Below are positions 1-6,847 of a DNA stretch of 9,001 bases, one piece after another. Position 1 is the stretch's first letter; every line of letters begins with the position of its first letter. The stretch is from Methylococcaceae bacterium (GTDB lineage: Bacteria; Pseudomonadota; Gammaproteobacteria; Methylococcales; Methylomonadaceae), in the NCBI GenBank assembly GCA_009925045.1, contig RFQK01000047.1, positions 1 through 9,001 on the forward strand, written 5' to 3'. The notes under the pieces were generated by a model, which worked only from the letters and a program-made list of their open reading frames with translations, was not told where the DNA came from and did not search any database. The translations under genes and the position numbers were made by a program.

Positions 1-659
1 TTGACAAACTCGCCCTTATTCCAAAGGATGTGTTCGTACATGTCATCGGTTGCGACCAGAATCTCGGGGTAATCACGCAACACAGCGCCCAGGGCTTTAA
101 GTTCATCAGCGGAATAAGCCACGCCGGTGGGATTGGAAGGGCTGTTAATCACCACCAGACGGGTTTGGTCGGTAATAGCGGCCCGGAGTTGCTCAGGCGT
201 CATTTTAAAGTTTTGCGCCTGAGTGGTTTCGACGATCACCGGAACGCCGTCGGCCAGTAACACCATGTCTGGGTAAGAGACCCAGTAAGGTGCGGGAATG
301 ATGACTTCATCGCCTGGGTTTAAGAGTGCCTGAGCCAGATTGAAAAAGCTTTGCTTGCCGCCACTGGAGACGAGAATTTGTTTAGGCGAATAATCGAAAC
401 CATTGTCGCGTTTGAATTTGGCGATGATGGCTTTTTTTAAGCCTGCGGTACCGTCGACGGCGGTGTATTTGGTGAAGCCTGCATGAATGGCTTGAATCGC
501 AGCGGCTTTAATCGAATCCGGGGTATCAAAATCGGGTTCTCCGGCGCCGAGACCAATAATATCTTTGCCTGCGGCACGCATGGCAGCGGCGCGGGCCGTA
601 ATGGCCAGAGTAGGGGATGGTTTGACGGCTTTGACGCGGTGCGACAGCGTGATGCTCAT
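1..659 (-). CDS. aspC: Aspartate aminotransferase, class I PLP-dependent (N-terminal part, cut by window edge)
   Basis: Translating the minus strand from the ATG at 659-657 gives 219 codons without a stop, running off the left edge, so about half of a roughly 390-400-residue protein is present. The enzyme transfers the amino group between aspartate and 2-oxoglutarate in the cytoplasm. Visible family marks are the start MSITLSHRVKAVKPSPT, GAGEPDFDTP at 38-47, TKYT with the cofactor-phosphate-contacting Tyr65, SGGKQ at 99-103, YWVSYP with the ring-stacking Trp126, SPSNPTG with Asn176, and TDDMY with Asp205 and Tyr208. The Schiff-base lysine lies outside the window. This is the subgroup Ib type (often named aatA or aspC), so related substrates such as prephenate cannot be excluded. 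A GAGGA Shine-Dalgarno (667-663) lies only 3 bases from the ATG, a tight spacing. The gene is divergent from the CNNM-type gene. Confidence 0.93.
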   Translation of the reverse strand, partial: MSITLSHRVKAVKPSPTLAITARAAAMRAAGKDIIGLGAGEPDFDTPDSIKAAAIQAIHAGFTKYTAVDGTAGLKKAIIAKFKRDNGFDYSPKQILVSSGGKQSFFNLAQALLNPGDEVIIPAPYWVSYPDMVLLADGVPVIVETTQAQNFKMTPEQLRAAITDQTRLVVINSPSNPTGVAYSADELKALGAVLRDYPEILVATDDMYEHILWNKGEFV

Positions 660-694
660 GATTCCTCGGCTGTAATGGCTAAAAACAGCCCACT

Positions 695-700
695 ATTATA
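695..700 (-). promoter_or_regulatory. Candidate -10 box for the aminotransferase gene
   Basis: The minus strand reads a perfect TATAAT at 700-695. It would place transcription start near 688, about 30 bases before the ATG at 659. The -35 region at 17-base spacing (723-718, TATAAA) matches the consensus at only 3 of 6 positions, so the promoter may be weak or activator-dependent. A second TATAAT occurs on the plus strand at 720-725 without a good -35. Confidence 0.4.
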
Positions 701-755
701 CGGGGTATGCCGAGGTTTTTATAATGTTAAACCACTAAATTGAGTTATGAAATCA

Positions 756-773
756 TAAATTAGGCTTAATTTA
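756..773. repeat. AT-rich inverted repeat in the divergent spacer (possible operator)
   Basis: TAAATTA and TAATTTA form a perfect 7-bp inverted repeat around a 4-base centre, GGCT. It sits between the two divergent genes, about 97 bases from the aminotransferase start and 86 bases from the CNNM-type start. A size and symmetry like this fit a dimeric regulator site, but AT-rich DNA makes such palindromes by chance. A related 16-base sequence (14 of 16 identical) lies at 3561-3576 upstream of aroQ. Confidence 0.25.
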
Positions 774-858
774 GCCTGTTGTTGCCAAGGGTGATGATAA
801 GATAAGTACATTATTAACACCGCAGCCACACCGGTAACGGTCAGAGGTGGCTTCATCG

Positions 859-2151
859 ATGGACATAGGATTAATTTTGATACTGATAGTCATTAATGGC
901 ATTTTTGCCATGTCAGAAATGGCTCTGGTTTCATCGCGAAAAACCCGCTTACAAAAACTCTCTGCTGATCGTAAATCAGCTGCCAATACTGCGTTAAAAC
1001 TGCACGCAGAACCCTCCCGTTTTTTATCGACTGTTCAAGTAGGGATTACTTCCGTAGGTATTTTGAGTGGTGCTCTGGGTGAAGACGCACTGACTATGCC
1101 GCTTCGTGAACAACTGAGTGCTATTCCCTGGCTGGCGCCCTACGCGGATGGTCTGGCTTTAAGTTTAACTGTCGTTCTCATTACCTATTTTTCTGTTGTG
1201 GTGGGTGAGTTAGTCCCCAAGCGTTTAGCCTTGTTACGTCCCGAGGGCATTGCTTTGTTTGTCGCCAGACCTATGAATGCGCTGGCGGTGATAGCGAGCC
1301 CCTTGGTGTGGATTTTGTCGGCGTCTAGCAATGTTTTATTAAAGATTATGCGGGTCAACCGGACTCCGCAAGCGACGGTGACTAACGAAGAAATTAAACT
1401 ATTAATGGAGTTAGGTTCGGAAGCCGGTGTGTTTCATGCCAGTGAAGGGCATTTAGTCGCTAACGTTCTCAAGCTCGATGAGCAACGCGTCGGCGCAGTG
1501 ATGACACCACGCCAAGATATGTTTGTGATTGATTTGGAAGATGAATCTGCGGAAGTTATGGCGCAAATTGCTGAATCGGATTACTCGCGCGTTATCATTT
1601 GTCGTGGCAGCCTCGAACATATTGTCGGTATTTTGCATCGCAGTGATTTGCTAAAAATTGTGATGAGTGGCGCCGAAGTGAATATTGCCAAAACTGTGCG
1701 TCCGGCCTTGTATGTGCCTGATTCTATGAGTCTCACCCATTTGCTGGAGTTCTTTCGGGAATCTAAAGCTGATTTTGCTTTGATTGTGGATGAATACGGT
1801 GAATTGGAAGGTTTGGTCACTTTGAGTGATGTGCTGAAGGCGATTGTCGGTGATTTGCCAAGTGAAGATGATGAGTTTGATCCCGATATCGTGCGCAGGG
1901 AAGATGGTTCTTGGTTGGTGGATGGAGGCTTGTCGATCAAACGCTTTAAATCTGTGGTTGGTATAGCGGATGATTTGCCGGGTGAGTCGGACAATAGCTA
2001 CAACACCATCGGTGGTTTCATTCTGTTTTTTCTAGAGAAAATCCCGCGGGTTGCTGATCATTTTGAATATGCCGACTGGCATTTTGAGGTGGTGGATATT
2101 GATGGGACTCGTGTAGATAAAGTTCTGGTGACTTTGCGTCAGCCAGACTAA
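859..2151 (+). CDS. CNNM/CBS-pair/CorC-HlyC family membrane protein (hemolysin family)
   Basis: Integral inner-membrane protein of 430 residues. The CNNM (DUF21) transmembrane domain covers about 1-185, with hydrophobic stretches near 1-24, 55-78, 97-115 and 132-163, the hallmark NGIFAMSEMALVSSRK at 13-28 and the conserved VGELVPKR at 115-122. A CBS pair follows (about 211-270, beginning VGAVMTPR, and 280-335 with the VDEYGELEGLVTLSDVL type of end), then a CorC_HlyC domain (about 349-428). Length and order are those of the CorB/YtfL(PaeA)/YfjD group. Members are linked to Mg2+/Co2+ resistance or to polyamine export; the historical name hemolysin is not a reliable function. CBS domains usually bind adenine nucleotides. 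The ATG at 859 is preferred because GAGGT at 844-848 lies 10 bases upstream; a GTG at 847 is in frame but has no ribosome site. The gene appears monocistronic and ends at a hairpin shared with rpe. Which substrate it moves cannot be read here. Confidence 0.88.
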   Translation: MDIGLILILIVINGIFAMSEMALVSSRKTRLQKLSADRKSAANTALKLHAEPSRFLSTVQVGITSVGILSGALGEDALTMPLREQLSAIPWLAPYADGLALSLTVVLITYFSVVVGELVPKRLALLRPEGIALFVARPMNALAVIASPLVWILSASSNVLLKIMRVNRTPQATVTNEEIKLLMELGSEAGVFHASEGHLVANVLKLDEQRVGAVMTPRQDMFVIDLEDESAEVMAQIAESDYSRVIICRGSLEHIVGILHRSDLLKIVMSGAEVNIAKTVRPALYVPDSMSLTHLLEFFRESKADFALIVDEYGELEGLVTLSDVLKAIVGDLPSEDDEFDPDIVRREDGSWLVDGGLSIKRFKSVVGIADDLPGESDNSYNTIGGFILFFLEKIPRVADHFEYADWHFEVVDIDGTRVDKVLVTLRQPD

Positions 2152-2158
2152 GGCATTA

Positions 2159-2190
2159 ATAACGCCGTTACTTCAGCGCAACGGCGTTAT
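2159..2190. terminator. Perfect 11-bp hairpin between convergent genes (bidirectional terminator candidate)
   Basis: ATAACGCCGTT (2159-2169) pairs perfectly with AACGGCGTTAT (2180-2190) around a 10-base loop. It starts 8 bases after the CNNM-type stop and lies 13 bases beyond the rpe stop, so it can serve both genes. Neither side has a proper U-tract, so it may terminate weakly or mainly protect 3' ends. Confidence 0.65.
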
Positions 2191-2203
2191 CAGTATTTAG
2201 TGC

Positions 2204-2875
2204 TTATTGTGCTTTTGCTAATTCGGCACGCATTTCGTCAATGACTTGTTTGTAATCAGGTTTGCCAAAAATGGCTGATCCGGCTACGAAAGTATCAGCA
2301 CCCGCTTCTTTGATTGCGCGAATATTTTCGGTTTTAACGCCACCGTCAATTTCCAAACGAATATCAAAGCCGCTGTCATCAATGATTTTTCTGACTTGGC
2401 GCAGTTTGTCCAGAGCCGAAGGAATGAAAGATTGGCCGCCAAAGCCTGGGTTCACAGACATCAAAAGGATCATGTCTAATTTGTCTAGCACATAGTCCAA
2501 ATAATGCAGTGGTGTGCCTGGGTTGAATACCAAGCCTGCTTTACAGCCGTTGTCTTTGATCAATTGAATGGTACGATCGATGTGTACAGAGGCTTCAGGA
2601 TGAAAAGTGATGTAAGTCGCGCCAGCTTTAGCAAAGTCGGGAATGATGCGATCAACAGGATCGATCATTAAATGCACGTCGATTGGTGCAGTAACGCCGT
2701 GTTTGCGTAAAGCTTCACAAACCAGAGGACCAATGGTCAGGTTAGGAACGAAATGGTTGTCCATGACATCGAAATGCACGATGTCAGCGCCTGCGTTGAG
2801 GACATTGACGACTTCTTCGCCCAATCGAGCAAAATCGGCAGAAAGAATGGAAGGTGCAATCAAGTTGTCGGCCAT
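2204..2875 (-). CDS. rpe: Ribulose-phosphate 3-epimerase
   Basis: Cytoplasmic TIM-barrel enzyme of 223 residues, the normal length, interconverting D-ribulose 5-phosphate and D-xylulose 5-phosphate in the pentose phosphate pathway (and in ribulose monophosphate or Calvin cycle regeneration where these exist). All family signatures are present: APSILSADF at 7-15, HFDVMD at 34-39 followed by FVPN, DVHLMI at 66-71, HPEAS at 92-96, SVNPGFGGQ at 140-148, EIDGGV at 175-180 and AGSAIF at 198-203. Metal ligands by family are His34, Asp36, His68 and Asp177, with Asp36 and Asp177 as the acid-base pair; all are intact. The ATG at 2875 has GAGGA (2887-2883) 7 bases upstream. It stands alone, convergent with the CNNM-type gene and divergent from the thioredoxin gene, with no gph or trpE partner in view. 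Confidence 0.97.
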   Translation of the reverse strand: MADNLIAPSILSADFARLGEEVVNVLNAGADIVHFDVMDNHFVPNLTIGPLVCEALRKHGVTAPIDVHLMIDPVDRIIPDFAKAGATYITFHPEASVHIDRTIQLIKDNGCKAGLVFNPGTPLHYLDYVLDKLDMILLMSVNPGFGGQSFIPSALDKLRQVRKIIDDSGFDIRLEIDGGVKTENIRAIKEAGADTFVAGSAIFGKPDYKQVIDEMRAELAKAQ

Positions 2876-2911
2876 TATTAAATCCTCATGGTCTAAATGA
2901 GAAAAACAAGC

Positions 2912-2917
2912 ATTATA
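2912..2917 (-). promoter_or_regulatory. Candidate -10 box for rpe
   Basis: A perfect TATAAT is read on the minus strand at 2917-2912, giving a predicted start near 2905 and a leader of about 30 bases before the rpe ATG. The -35 at 17-base spacing (TAACCA, 2940-2935) matches only 3 of 6 positions. Confidence 0.45.
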
Positions 2918-2978
2918 AGACGGTTTGAGCTTATTGGTTAAGTTTGCATGGGATGGTTTATCGCGTGACTGTTTTAGG

Positions 2979-2985
2979 TAAGGAG
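2979..2985 (+). promoter_or_regulatory. Strong Shine-Dalgarno that fixes the thioredoxin-like gene start
   Basis: TAAGGAG is a near-complete anti-16S match, 9 bases ahead of the GTG at 2995. The earlier in-frame starts (TTG 2944, ATG 2953) have no comparable site and would put this sequence inside the coding region. Confidence 0.7.
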
Positions 2986-2994
2986 AAAAAGGGC

Positions 2995-3531
2995 GTGTGG
3001 CTTAAGCGAATGATGATCCTGATGCTGCTGTTCATGGCTTTGCTTGGTGGGGTGTTAGCCAAACGTTTGCAGTTGCCTCAAGCTGATTTACAGCAAAATG
3101 CAGTGACAGATTTGCCCGATTTTGAATTTCCAGATGTCAGCGGGCACTTGCAATCGATCAAGCAATGGCGAAATCAAGTGTTGGTGATTAACTTTTGGGC
3201 GACTTGGTGTCCGCCTTGTTTAGACGAATTGCCCGACTTTAACCGATTGCAGCTCAAGTATCAGGATTCAGGGGTGCAATTCATTGGTGTGGCTTTAGAT
3301 GATGCCAGAGCGGTGAGTGATGCGGTTGCGCATTTCAATATCGTGTATCCACAATTAATTGCCGGTGATGCGGGAATTAATCTTTCGAAACATCTGGGTA
3401 ATCATTTGGGTGCAGTGCCATTCACCCTTGTGGTCGATACTCAGGGGCGAGTGATTCAGCGGCATCCGGGGATATATGAGTCTGGTGAGCTGGTTGCTGA
3501 GATCGAGAAGCTTATTCCTAAATCACCATAA
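2995..3531 (+). CDS. Membrane-anchored TlpA/ResA-type thiol-disulfide oxidoreductase
   Basis: Predicted 178-residue periplasmic thioredoxin-fold protein tethered by an N-terminal hydrophobic segment. From the preferred GTG start the protein opens MWLKRMM and then a hydrophobic core at about 7-22, a classic positive-then-hydrophobic signal anchor; no clear lipobox or signal-peptidase site is seen. The redox centre is WCPPC with Cys72 and Cys75, inside the [11 protein letters not shown] context typical of the TlpA/ResA/CcmG group, and the cis-proline loop is VPF with Pro142. Family members reduce disulfides in apocytochrome c or cupredoxin-type copper proteins, but the partner cannot be told. 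The reading frame extends upstream to a TTG at 2944 and an ATG at 2953; those forms would put about 14-17 polar residues before the anchor and bury the Shine-Dalgarno. It lies 77 bases before aroQ; thioredoxin-like or dsbD-type genes next to aroQ-accBC are a known gammaproteobacterial arrangement. Confidence 0.87.
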   Translation: MWLKRMMILMLLFMALLGGVLAKRLQLPQADLQQNAVTDLPDFEFPDVSGHLQSIKQWRNQVLVINFWATWCPPCLDELPDFNRLQLKYQDSGVQFIGVALDDARAVSDAVAHFNIVYPQLIAGDAGINLSKHLGNHLGAVPFTLVVDTQGRVIQRHPGIYESGELVAEIEKLIPKSP

Positions 3532-3545
3532 AAAAATGGTTTATC

Positions 3546-3574
3546 TGGACAATAAACGACAAATTAGGCAAAAT
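3546..3574 (+). promoter_or_regulatory. Candidate promoter for aroQ-accB-accC
   Basis: TGGACA at 3546-3551 (5 of 6 to the -35 consensus) is followed after 17 bases by CAAAAT at 3569-3574 (4 of 6 to the -10 consensus). Transcription would start near 3581, about 28 bases before aroQ. The region overlaps the AT-rich sequence resembling the 756-773 palindrome. Read-through from the thioredoxin gene is also possible, since no clear terminator separates them. Confidence 0.35.
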
Positions 3575-3608
3575 TTGCACCTATTTTAATGACTTTCATT
3601 CCTCAGTA

Positions 3609-4070
3609 ATGGCGCAGATAACCGTTCTCAATGGCCCAAATTTGAATATGTTGGGGGTACGTGAGCCTGGTCTTTACGGGAACAAAACCTTGAAAGACAT
3701 TCAGGCTAATCTTGAACAATTAGCCGGTAGGCTGGGGCACAAACTTGATTTTCTGCAAAGCAATGCCGAACATGAAATTGTTGAGCAGATTCATCACGCC
3801 TATTTTAAAGGCGTCGATTTCATCATTATGAATCCAGCTGCCTTTACCCACACCAGCGTAGCACTTAGAGATGCTCTGCTGGCAACTAAAATTGCCTTTA
3901 TAGAAGTGCATTTGTCTAACATACATGCCCGCGAGGCTTTTAGAGCGCATTCCTATTTCTCCGATATTGCGGTTGGAGTAATTTGCGGCCTTGGAGCACG
4001 GGGTTATGAATTGGCTTTAGAAGCCGCTCATCAGATTTTATTAGAGAGAACCCAGAACAATGGACATTAG
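3609..4070 (+). CDS. aroQ: 3-dehydroquinate dehydratase, type II
   Basis: Cytoplasmic 153-residue enzyme converting 3-dehydroquinate to 3-dehydroshikimate, the third shikimate-pathway step. The type II fold is recognised by [13 protein letters not shown] at 4-16, the flexible lid with Arg18 and catalytic Tyr23 (REPGLYG), [16 protein letters not shown] at 75-90, the catalytic His101 in EVHLSN, and HARE.FR with Arg108 and Arg112. The protein is dodecameric in the family. The length is normal and all catalytic residues are present. The ATG at 3609 has no obvious Shine-Dalgarno; the protein starts [11 protein letters not shown], right where the family begins, so the start is secure. Its last 11 bases overlap accB, so translation is probably coupled. 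The aroQ-accB-accC order is conserved across many Gammaproteobacteria. Confidence 0.97.
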   Translation: MAQITVLNGPNLNMLGVREPGLYGNKTLKDIQANLEQLAGRLGHKLDFLQSNAEHEIVEQIHHAYFKGVDFIIMNPAAFTHTSVALRDALLATKIAFIEVHLSNIHAREAFRAHSYFSDIAVGVICGLGARGYELALEAAHQILLERTQNNGH

Positions 4071-4512
4071 AAAAATAAAAAAATTAATCGATCTTATCGA
4101 AGAATCCGATATTGCTGAGATAGAAATTAGTGAAGGGGAAGAGTCTGTTCGTATTAGTCGCTATTCAGCTAATATCGCGGTTGCGCAACCGGCAGCTTAT
4201 GCCGCGCCTGCAATCGCTGCTGCGCCGGTTCCTGCATCTGCACCTGCAGCCGCCGCTCCTGTTGAAGAGAAAATTACTGGCCATGCTGTGAAATCGCCTA
4301 TGGTGGGAACTTTTTATCGTTCTGCCTCACCTGATTCGGCTCCTTTTGTTGAAATTGGTCAATCAGTTAGCGCTGGCCAAACCTTATGCATTATCGAAGC
4401 GATGAAGATTTTGAATCAAATCGAAGCCGATAAAAGCGGCAAGATTAAACAAATTTTGGTCGAAAATGCGCATCCGGTTGAATACGGTCAAACTCTGTTC
4501 ATCATTGAATAA
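4060..4512 (+). CDS. accB: Biotin carboxyl carrier protein of acetyl-CoA carboxylase
   Basis: Cytoplasmic 150-residue carrier whose biotin shuttles carboxyl groups from AccC to the AccA/AccD transferase, the committed step of fatty-acid synthesis. The N-terminal region (1-50, [23 protein letters not shown]) is followed by a mobile Ala/Pro-rich linker at about 53-82 and a biotinyl domain from about 77 to 150. The biotin site is EAMK with Lys116, followed by the usual NQIEADKSG. The protruding thumb typical of bacterial AccB, as opposed to lipoyl domains, is present in [13 protein letters not shown]. The ATG lies inside the end of aroQ; a GAGAGAA stretch at 4044-4050 may serve as ribosome site. 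accC follows after 20 bases, which fits the fixed pairing of the two subunits. Confidence 0.97.
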   Translation: MDIRKIKKLIDLIEESDIAEIEISEGEESVRISRYSANIAVAQPAAYAAPAIAAAPVPASAPAAAAPVEEKITGHAVKSPMVGTFYRSASPDSAPFVEIGQSVSAGQTLCIIEAMKILNQIEADKSGKIKQILVENAHPVEYGQTLFIIE

Positions 4513-4532
4513 TCCCAGACGAGACTACGCGC

Positions 4533-5876
4533 ATGTTTGAAAAAATTGTGATCGCCAATCGTGGCGAAATTGCCTTGCGCATTTTGCGGGCCTGCAGAGA
4601 GCTGGGTGTCAAGACCGTAGCCGTCTATTCAGAAGCTGATCGTGATTTAAAACACGTGAGACTGGCTGATGAAGCGGTTTGTATTGGTCCTGCTGCTTCT
4701 GCGAATAGTTATCTGAATATTCCGGCCATTATTAGTGCGGCAGAAGTGACGGATGCCCAAGCGATTCATCCGGGTTACGGATTTTTATCTGAAAATGCCG
4801 ATTTTTCAGAAAAAGTCAGTCAAAGCGGTTTTGTTTTTATTGGGCCAAGACCAGAAACCATTCGCATGATGGGGGACAAGATTTCTGCCAAGCTGGCTAT
4901 GATAGAGGCAGGCATTCCTTGCGTTCCCGGTAATGGTGAGCCTTTGGGGGATGATGATCAGGCGAATCTAAAAATGGCTCGCGAAATTGGTTATCCAGTC
5001 ATTATTAAAGCAGCCGGTGGTGGTGGCGGTCGCGGGATGCGGACGGTTCATACCGAGTCGGCTTTAATTGCGGCTATCAATTTAACCAAAGGTGAGGCGT
5101 CAGCCGCTTTTGGTAACGGCACCGTCTACATGGAAAAATTTCTGGAAGATCCTCGTCATATTGAGTTTCAAGTATTGGCGGATTCTTTTGGCAACGCCAT
5201 TCATTTGGGTGAGCGCGATTGTTCAATGCAACGTCGTCACCAGAAAGTCGTTGAAGAAGCACCTGCTCCGGGCATTACACCTGAGCAAAGACAAAAAATG
5301 GGTGAGCGTTGTGCCCAGGCCTGTCGTGAAATTGGTTATTTAGGTGCGGGAACTTTTGAGTTTTTGTATGAAAAAGGTGAGTTTTATTTCATCGAAATGA
5401 ACACGCGGGTTCAGGTAGAGCATCCAGTGACCGAAATGATTACGGGTTTTGATATTGTTAAAGAACAGTTGCGGATTGCAGCGGGACTGCCTTTATCCAT
5501 CACCCAGGATCAAGTGACTTTCACTGGTCATGCGATTGAGTGTCGTTTGAATGCAGAAGATCCAAAATCCTTCATGCCAAGCCCCGGAACGATTGAGCAG
5601 TTTCATATGCCCGGTGGTCCAGGCATTCGTTGTGAAACACATATCTACAATGGCTATCGTGTACCACCGTATTACGATTCTATGATAGGTAAATTGATTG
5701 CTCACGGCGAAGATCGTGACAGTGCAATTGCCAGAATGAAAACTGCTTTAAGCGAAATGGTCATCGATGGCATTAAGACCAATATCCCTTTGCAACAAAG
5801 CATTATGGCTGATGCGGCTTTTTCCGCAGGTGGTCAAAACATCCACTACCTAGAAAAGAAACTCGGTATTCACTAG
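4533..5876 (+). CDS. accC: Biotin carboxylase subunit of acetyl-CoA carboxylase
   Basis: Cytoplasmic ATP-grasp enzyme of 447 residues (E. coli has 449) that carboxylates biotin on AccB with ATP and bicarbonate. Domains in order are the N-terminal biotin-carboxylase domain (about 1-114, starting [20 protein letters not shown]), the ATP-grasp domain (about 115-320) and the C-terminal domain (about 330-445). Residues known from the E. coli structure fall at the same numbers: Lys116 in MGDK, Lys159 before the glycine-rich loop GGGGGRGM, Glu288 and Arg292 in [11 protein letters not shown], and Arg338 in ECRLNAEDP. No residue needed for catalysis is missing. It is cotranscribed with aroQ and accB. 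The ATG has only a weak purine stretch (GACGAGA) upstream, so translation may partly depend on coupling to accB. Downstream, 62 bases containing an imperfect hairpin precede prmA. Confidence 0.98.
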   Translation: MFEKIVIANRGEIALRILRACRELGVKTVAVYSEADRDLKHVRLADEAVCIGPAASANSYLNIPAIISAAEVTDAQAIHPGYGFLSENADFSEKVSQSGFVFIGPRPETIRMMGDKISAKLAMIEAGIPCVPGNGEPLGDDDQANLKMAREIGYPVIIKAAGGGGGRGMRTVHTESALIAAINLTKGEASAAFGNGTVYMEKFLEDPRHIEFQVLADSFGNAIHLGERDCSMQRRHQKVVEEAPAPGITPEQRQKMGERCAQACREIGYLGAGTFEFLYEKGEFYFIEMNTRVQVEHPVTEMITGFDIVKEQLRIAAGLPLSITQDQVTFTGHAIECRLNAEDPKSFMPSPGTIEQFHMPGGPGIRCETHIYNGYRVPPYYDSMIGKLIAHGEDRDSAIARMKTALSEMVIDGIKTNIPLQQSIMADAAFSAGGQNIHYLEKKLGIH

Positions 5877-5883
5877 GTTCTTT

Positions 5884-5912
5884 AAGGGCCTTTGCTGTTA
5901 GTGAAGACCCTT
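5884..5912 (+). other. Imperfect hairpin between accC and prmA
   Basis: AAGGGCCTT (5884-5892) pairs with AAGACCCTT (5904-5912) at 8 of 9 positions around an 11-base loop. It lies 8 bases after the accC stop and is not followed by a U-run, so it is more likely a processing or partial-attenuation element than a full terminator. The prmA start is 27 bases further on. Confidence 0.35.
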
Positions 5913-5938
5913 CATTTACGTTTTATTAAAGTATTCAT

Positions 5939-6820
5939 ATGGCTTGGCGACAATTATCCGTTGTGACAGATGAAGTCACAGCACCCGAGGTAGCTGATTT
6001 TTTCAGCGAATTAGGGGCGGTTTCAGTGACTTATACCGACGCCGAAGATGAGCCCGTTTATGAGCCTGCTATAGACCAGACCAAAATTTGGACGAATACG
6101 CGTGTCACCGCATTATTTGAGCTGGATGCCGATCTGGATGTGATCAAAATGGTGGTTGAACATCAGTTTACAGCGGCCTCCTTTGCCAACTGGCTGGCTG
6201 AGGATATCGAAGACCAAGCCTGGGAAAGAGCCTGGATGGAGCACTATCATCCCATGTGTTTTGCCAATACCTTATGGGTCTGTCCAACCGGTCAAGAGCA
6301 AAATGAGCAAGGCAAAATCTGTATGACGCTTGATCCTGGGCTTGCCTTTGGAACCGGAACTCATCCAACTACCGCCATGTGTTTAGAGTGGCTGGCTTCA
6401 CATGATTTGACTGATAAGGTGGTCATCGATTTTGGTTGTGGTTCAGGTATTTTGGCGGTTGCAGCGGTTTTGCTGGGAGCTCGATTTGCTCATGCCATCG
6501 ATATCGATCCCCAAGCGATAGAAGCGACACGCTATAACGCCGAGAAAAATGGCGTTGCGGATAAGATTGCTTACTATTTGCCTGAGCAATTTGAGTCGAT
6601 ACAGGCCGACATCGTTGTGGCCAATATATTGGCTTTACCGTTAATCGAATTGTCATCGCACATAGTCGGTTTACTGGCAAAACCGGGTCAGTTGATATTG
6701 TCGGGTATCCTAAATGAGCAGGCTGAATCTGTTACTAAAGCCTATCAAGAGCAGGGCTTAGAAGTGTCTCTTCCGGTCTCTCAACAAGACTGGTGCCGTA
6801 TCGATGCCTGTTTGCATTAA
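5939..6820 (+). CDS. prmA: Ribosomal protein L11 methyltransferase
   Basis: Cytoplasmic SAM-dependent enzyme of 293 residues, the same length as E. coli PrmA, which trimethylates the N-terminus and lysines of ribosomal protein L11. The N-terminal substrate-recognition domain covers about 1-60 (MAWRQLSVVTDE, ELGAVSVTYTD), followed by a linker with WERAWMEHYHPM. The C-terminal methyltransferase domain shows the strongly conserved LDPGLAFGTGTHPTT, motif I VIDFGCGSGIL beginning at Val162, IDIDPQAIEATRYNAEKNG, and the motif IV equivalent VVANILALPL with Asn229. No Shine-Dalgarno is visible before the ATG at 5939, yet the start agrees with the family. In E. coli prmA is followed by dusB-fis; here an rRNA methyltransferase gene follows after 27 bases instead. 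Confidence 0.97.
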   Translation: MAWRQLSVVTDEVTAPEVADFFSELGAVSVTYTDAEDEPVYEPAIDQTKIWTNTRVTALFELDADLDVIKMVVEHQFTAASFANWLAEDIEDQAWERAWMEHYHPMCFANTLWVCPTGQEQNEQGKICMTLDPGLAFGTGTHPTTAMCLEWLASHDLTDKVVIDFGCGSGILAVAAVLLGARFAHAIDIDPQAIEATRYNAEKNGVADKIAYYLPEQFESIQADIVVANILALPLIELSSHIVGLLAKPGQLILSGILNEQAESVTKAYQEQGLEVSLPVSQQDWCRIDACLH

Positions 6821-6847
6821 TTACACCTCCCTCAAGGATTAATCGCT

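Noticed and set aside
30..743. Plus-strand open frames of 76 and 86 codons within the first 750 bases
   Set aside because: They lie opposite the well-supported aminotransferase frame; their apparent length comes from the codon use of the true gene.
791..815. GATAAGATAAGTACATTATT as a Fur box
   Set aside because: Only one half resembles the GATAAT repeats and the symmetry is lost in the centre; matches are no better than expected in AT-rich DNA.
1581..1994. 137-codon open frame on the minus strand
   Set aside because: Antisense to the CBS/CorC region of a clear plus-strand gene; serine- and proline-rich composition with no family features.
3525..3541. Short inverted repeat ACCAT-A6/7-ATGGT after the thioredoxin-like stop
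   Set aside because: Only a 5-bp AT-rich stem with no U-run; too weak to call a terminator.
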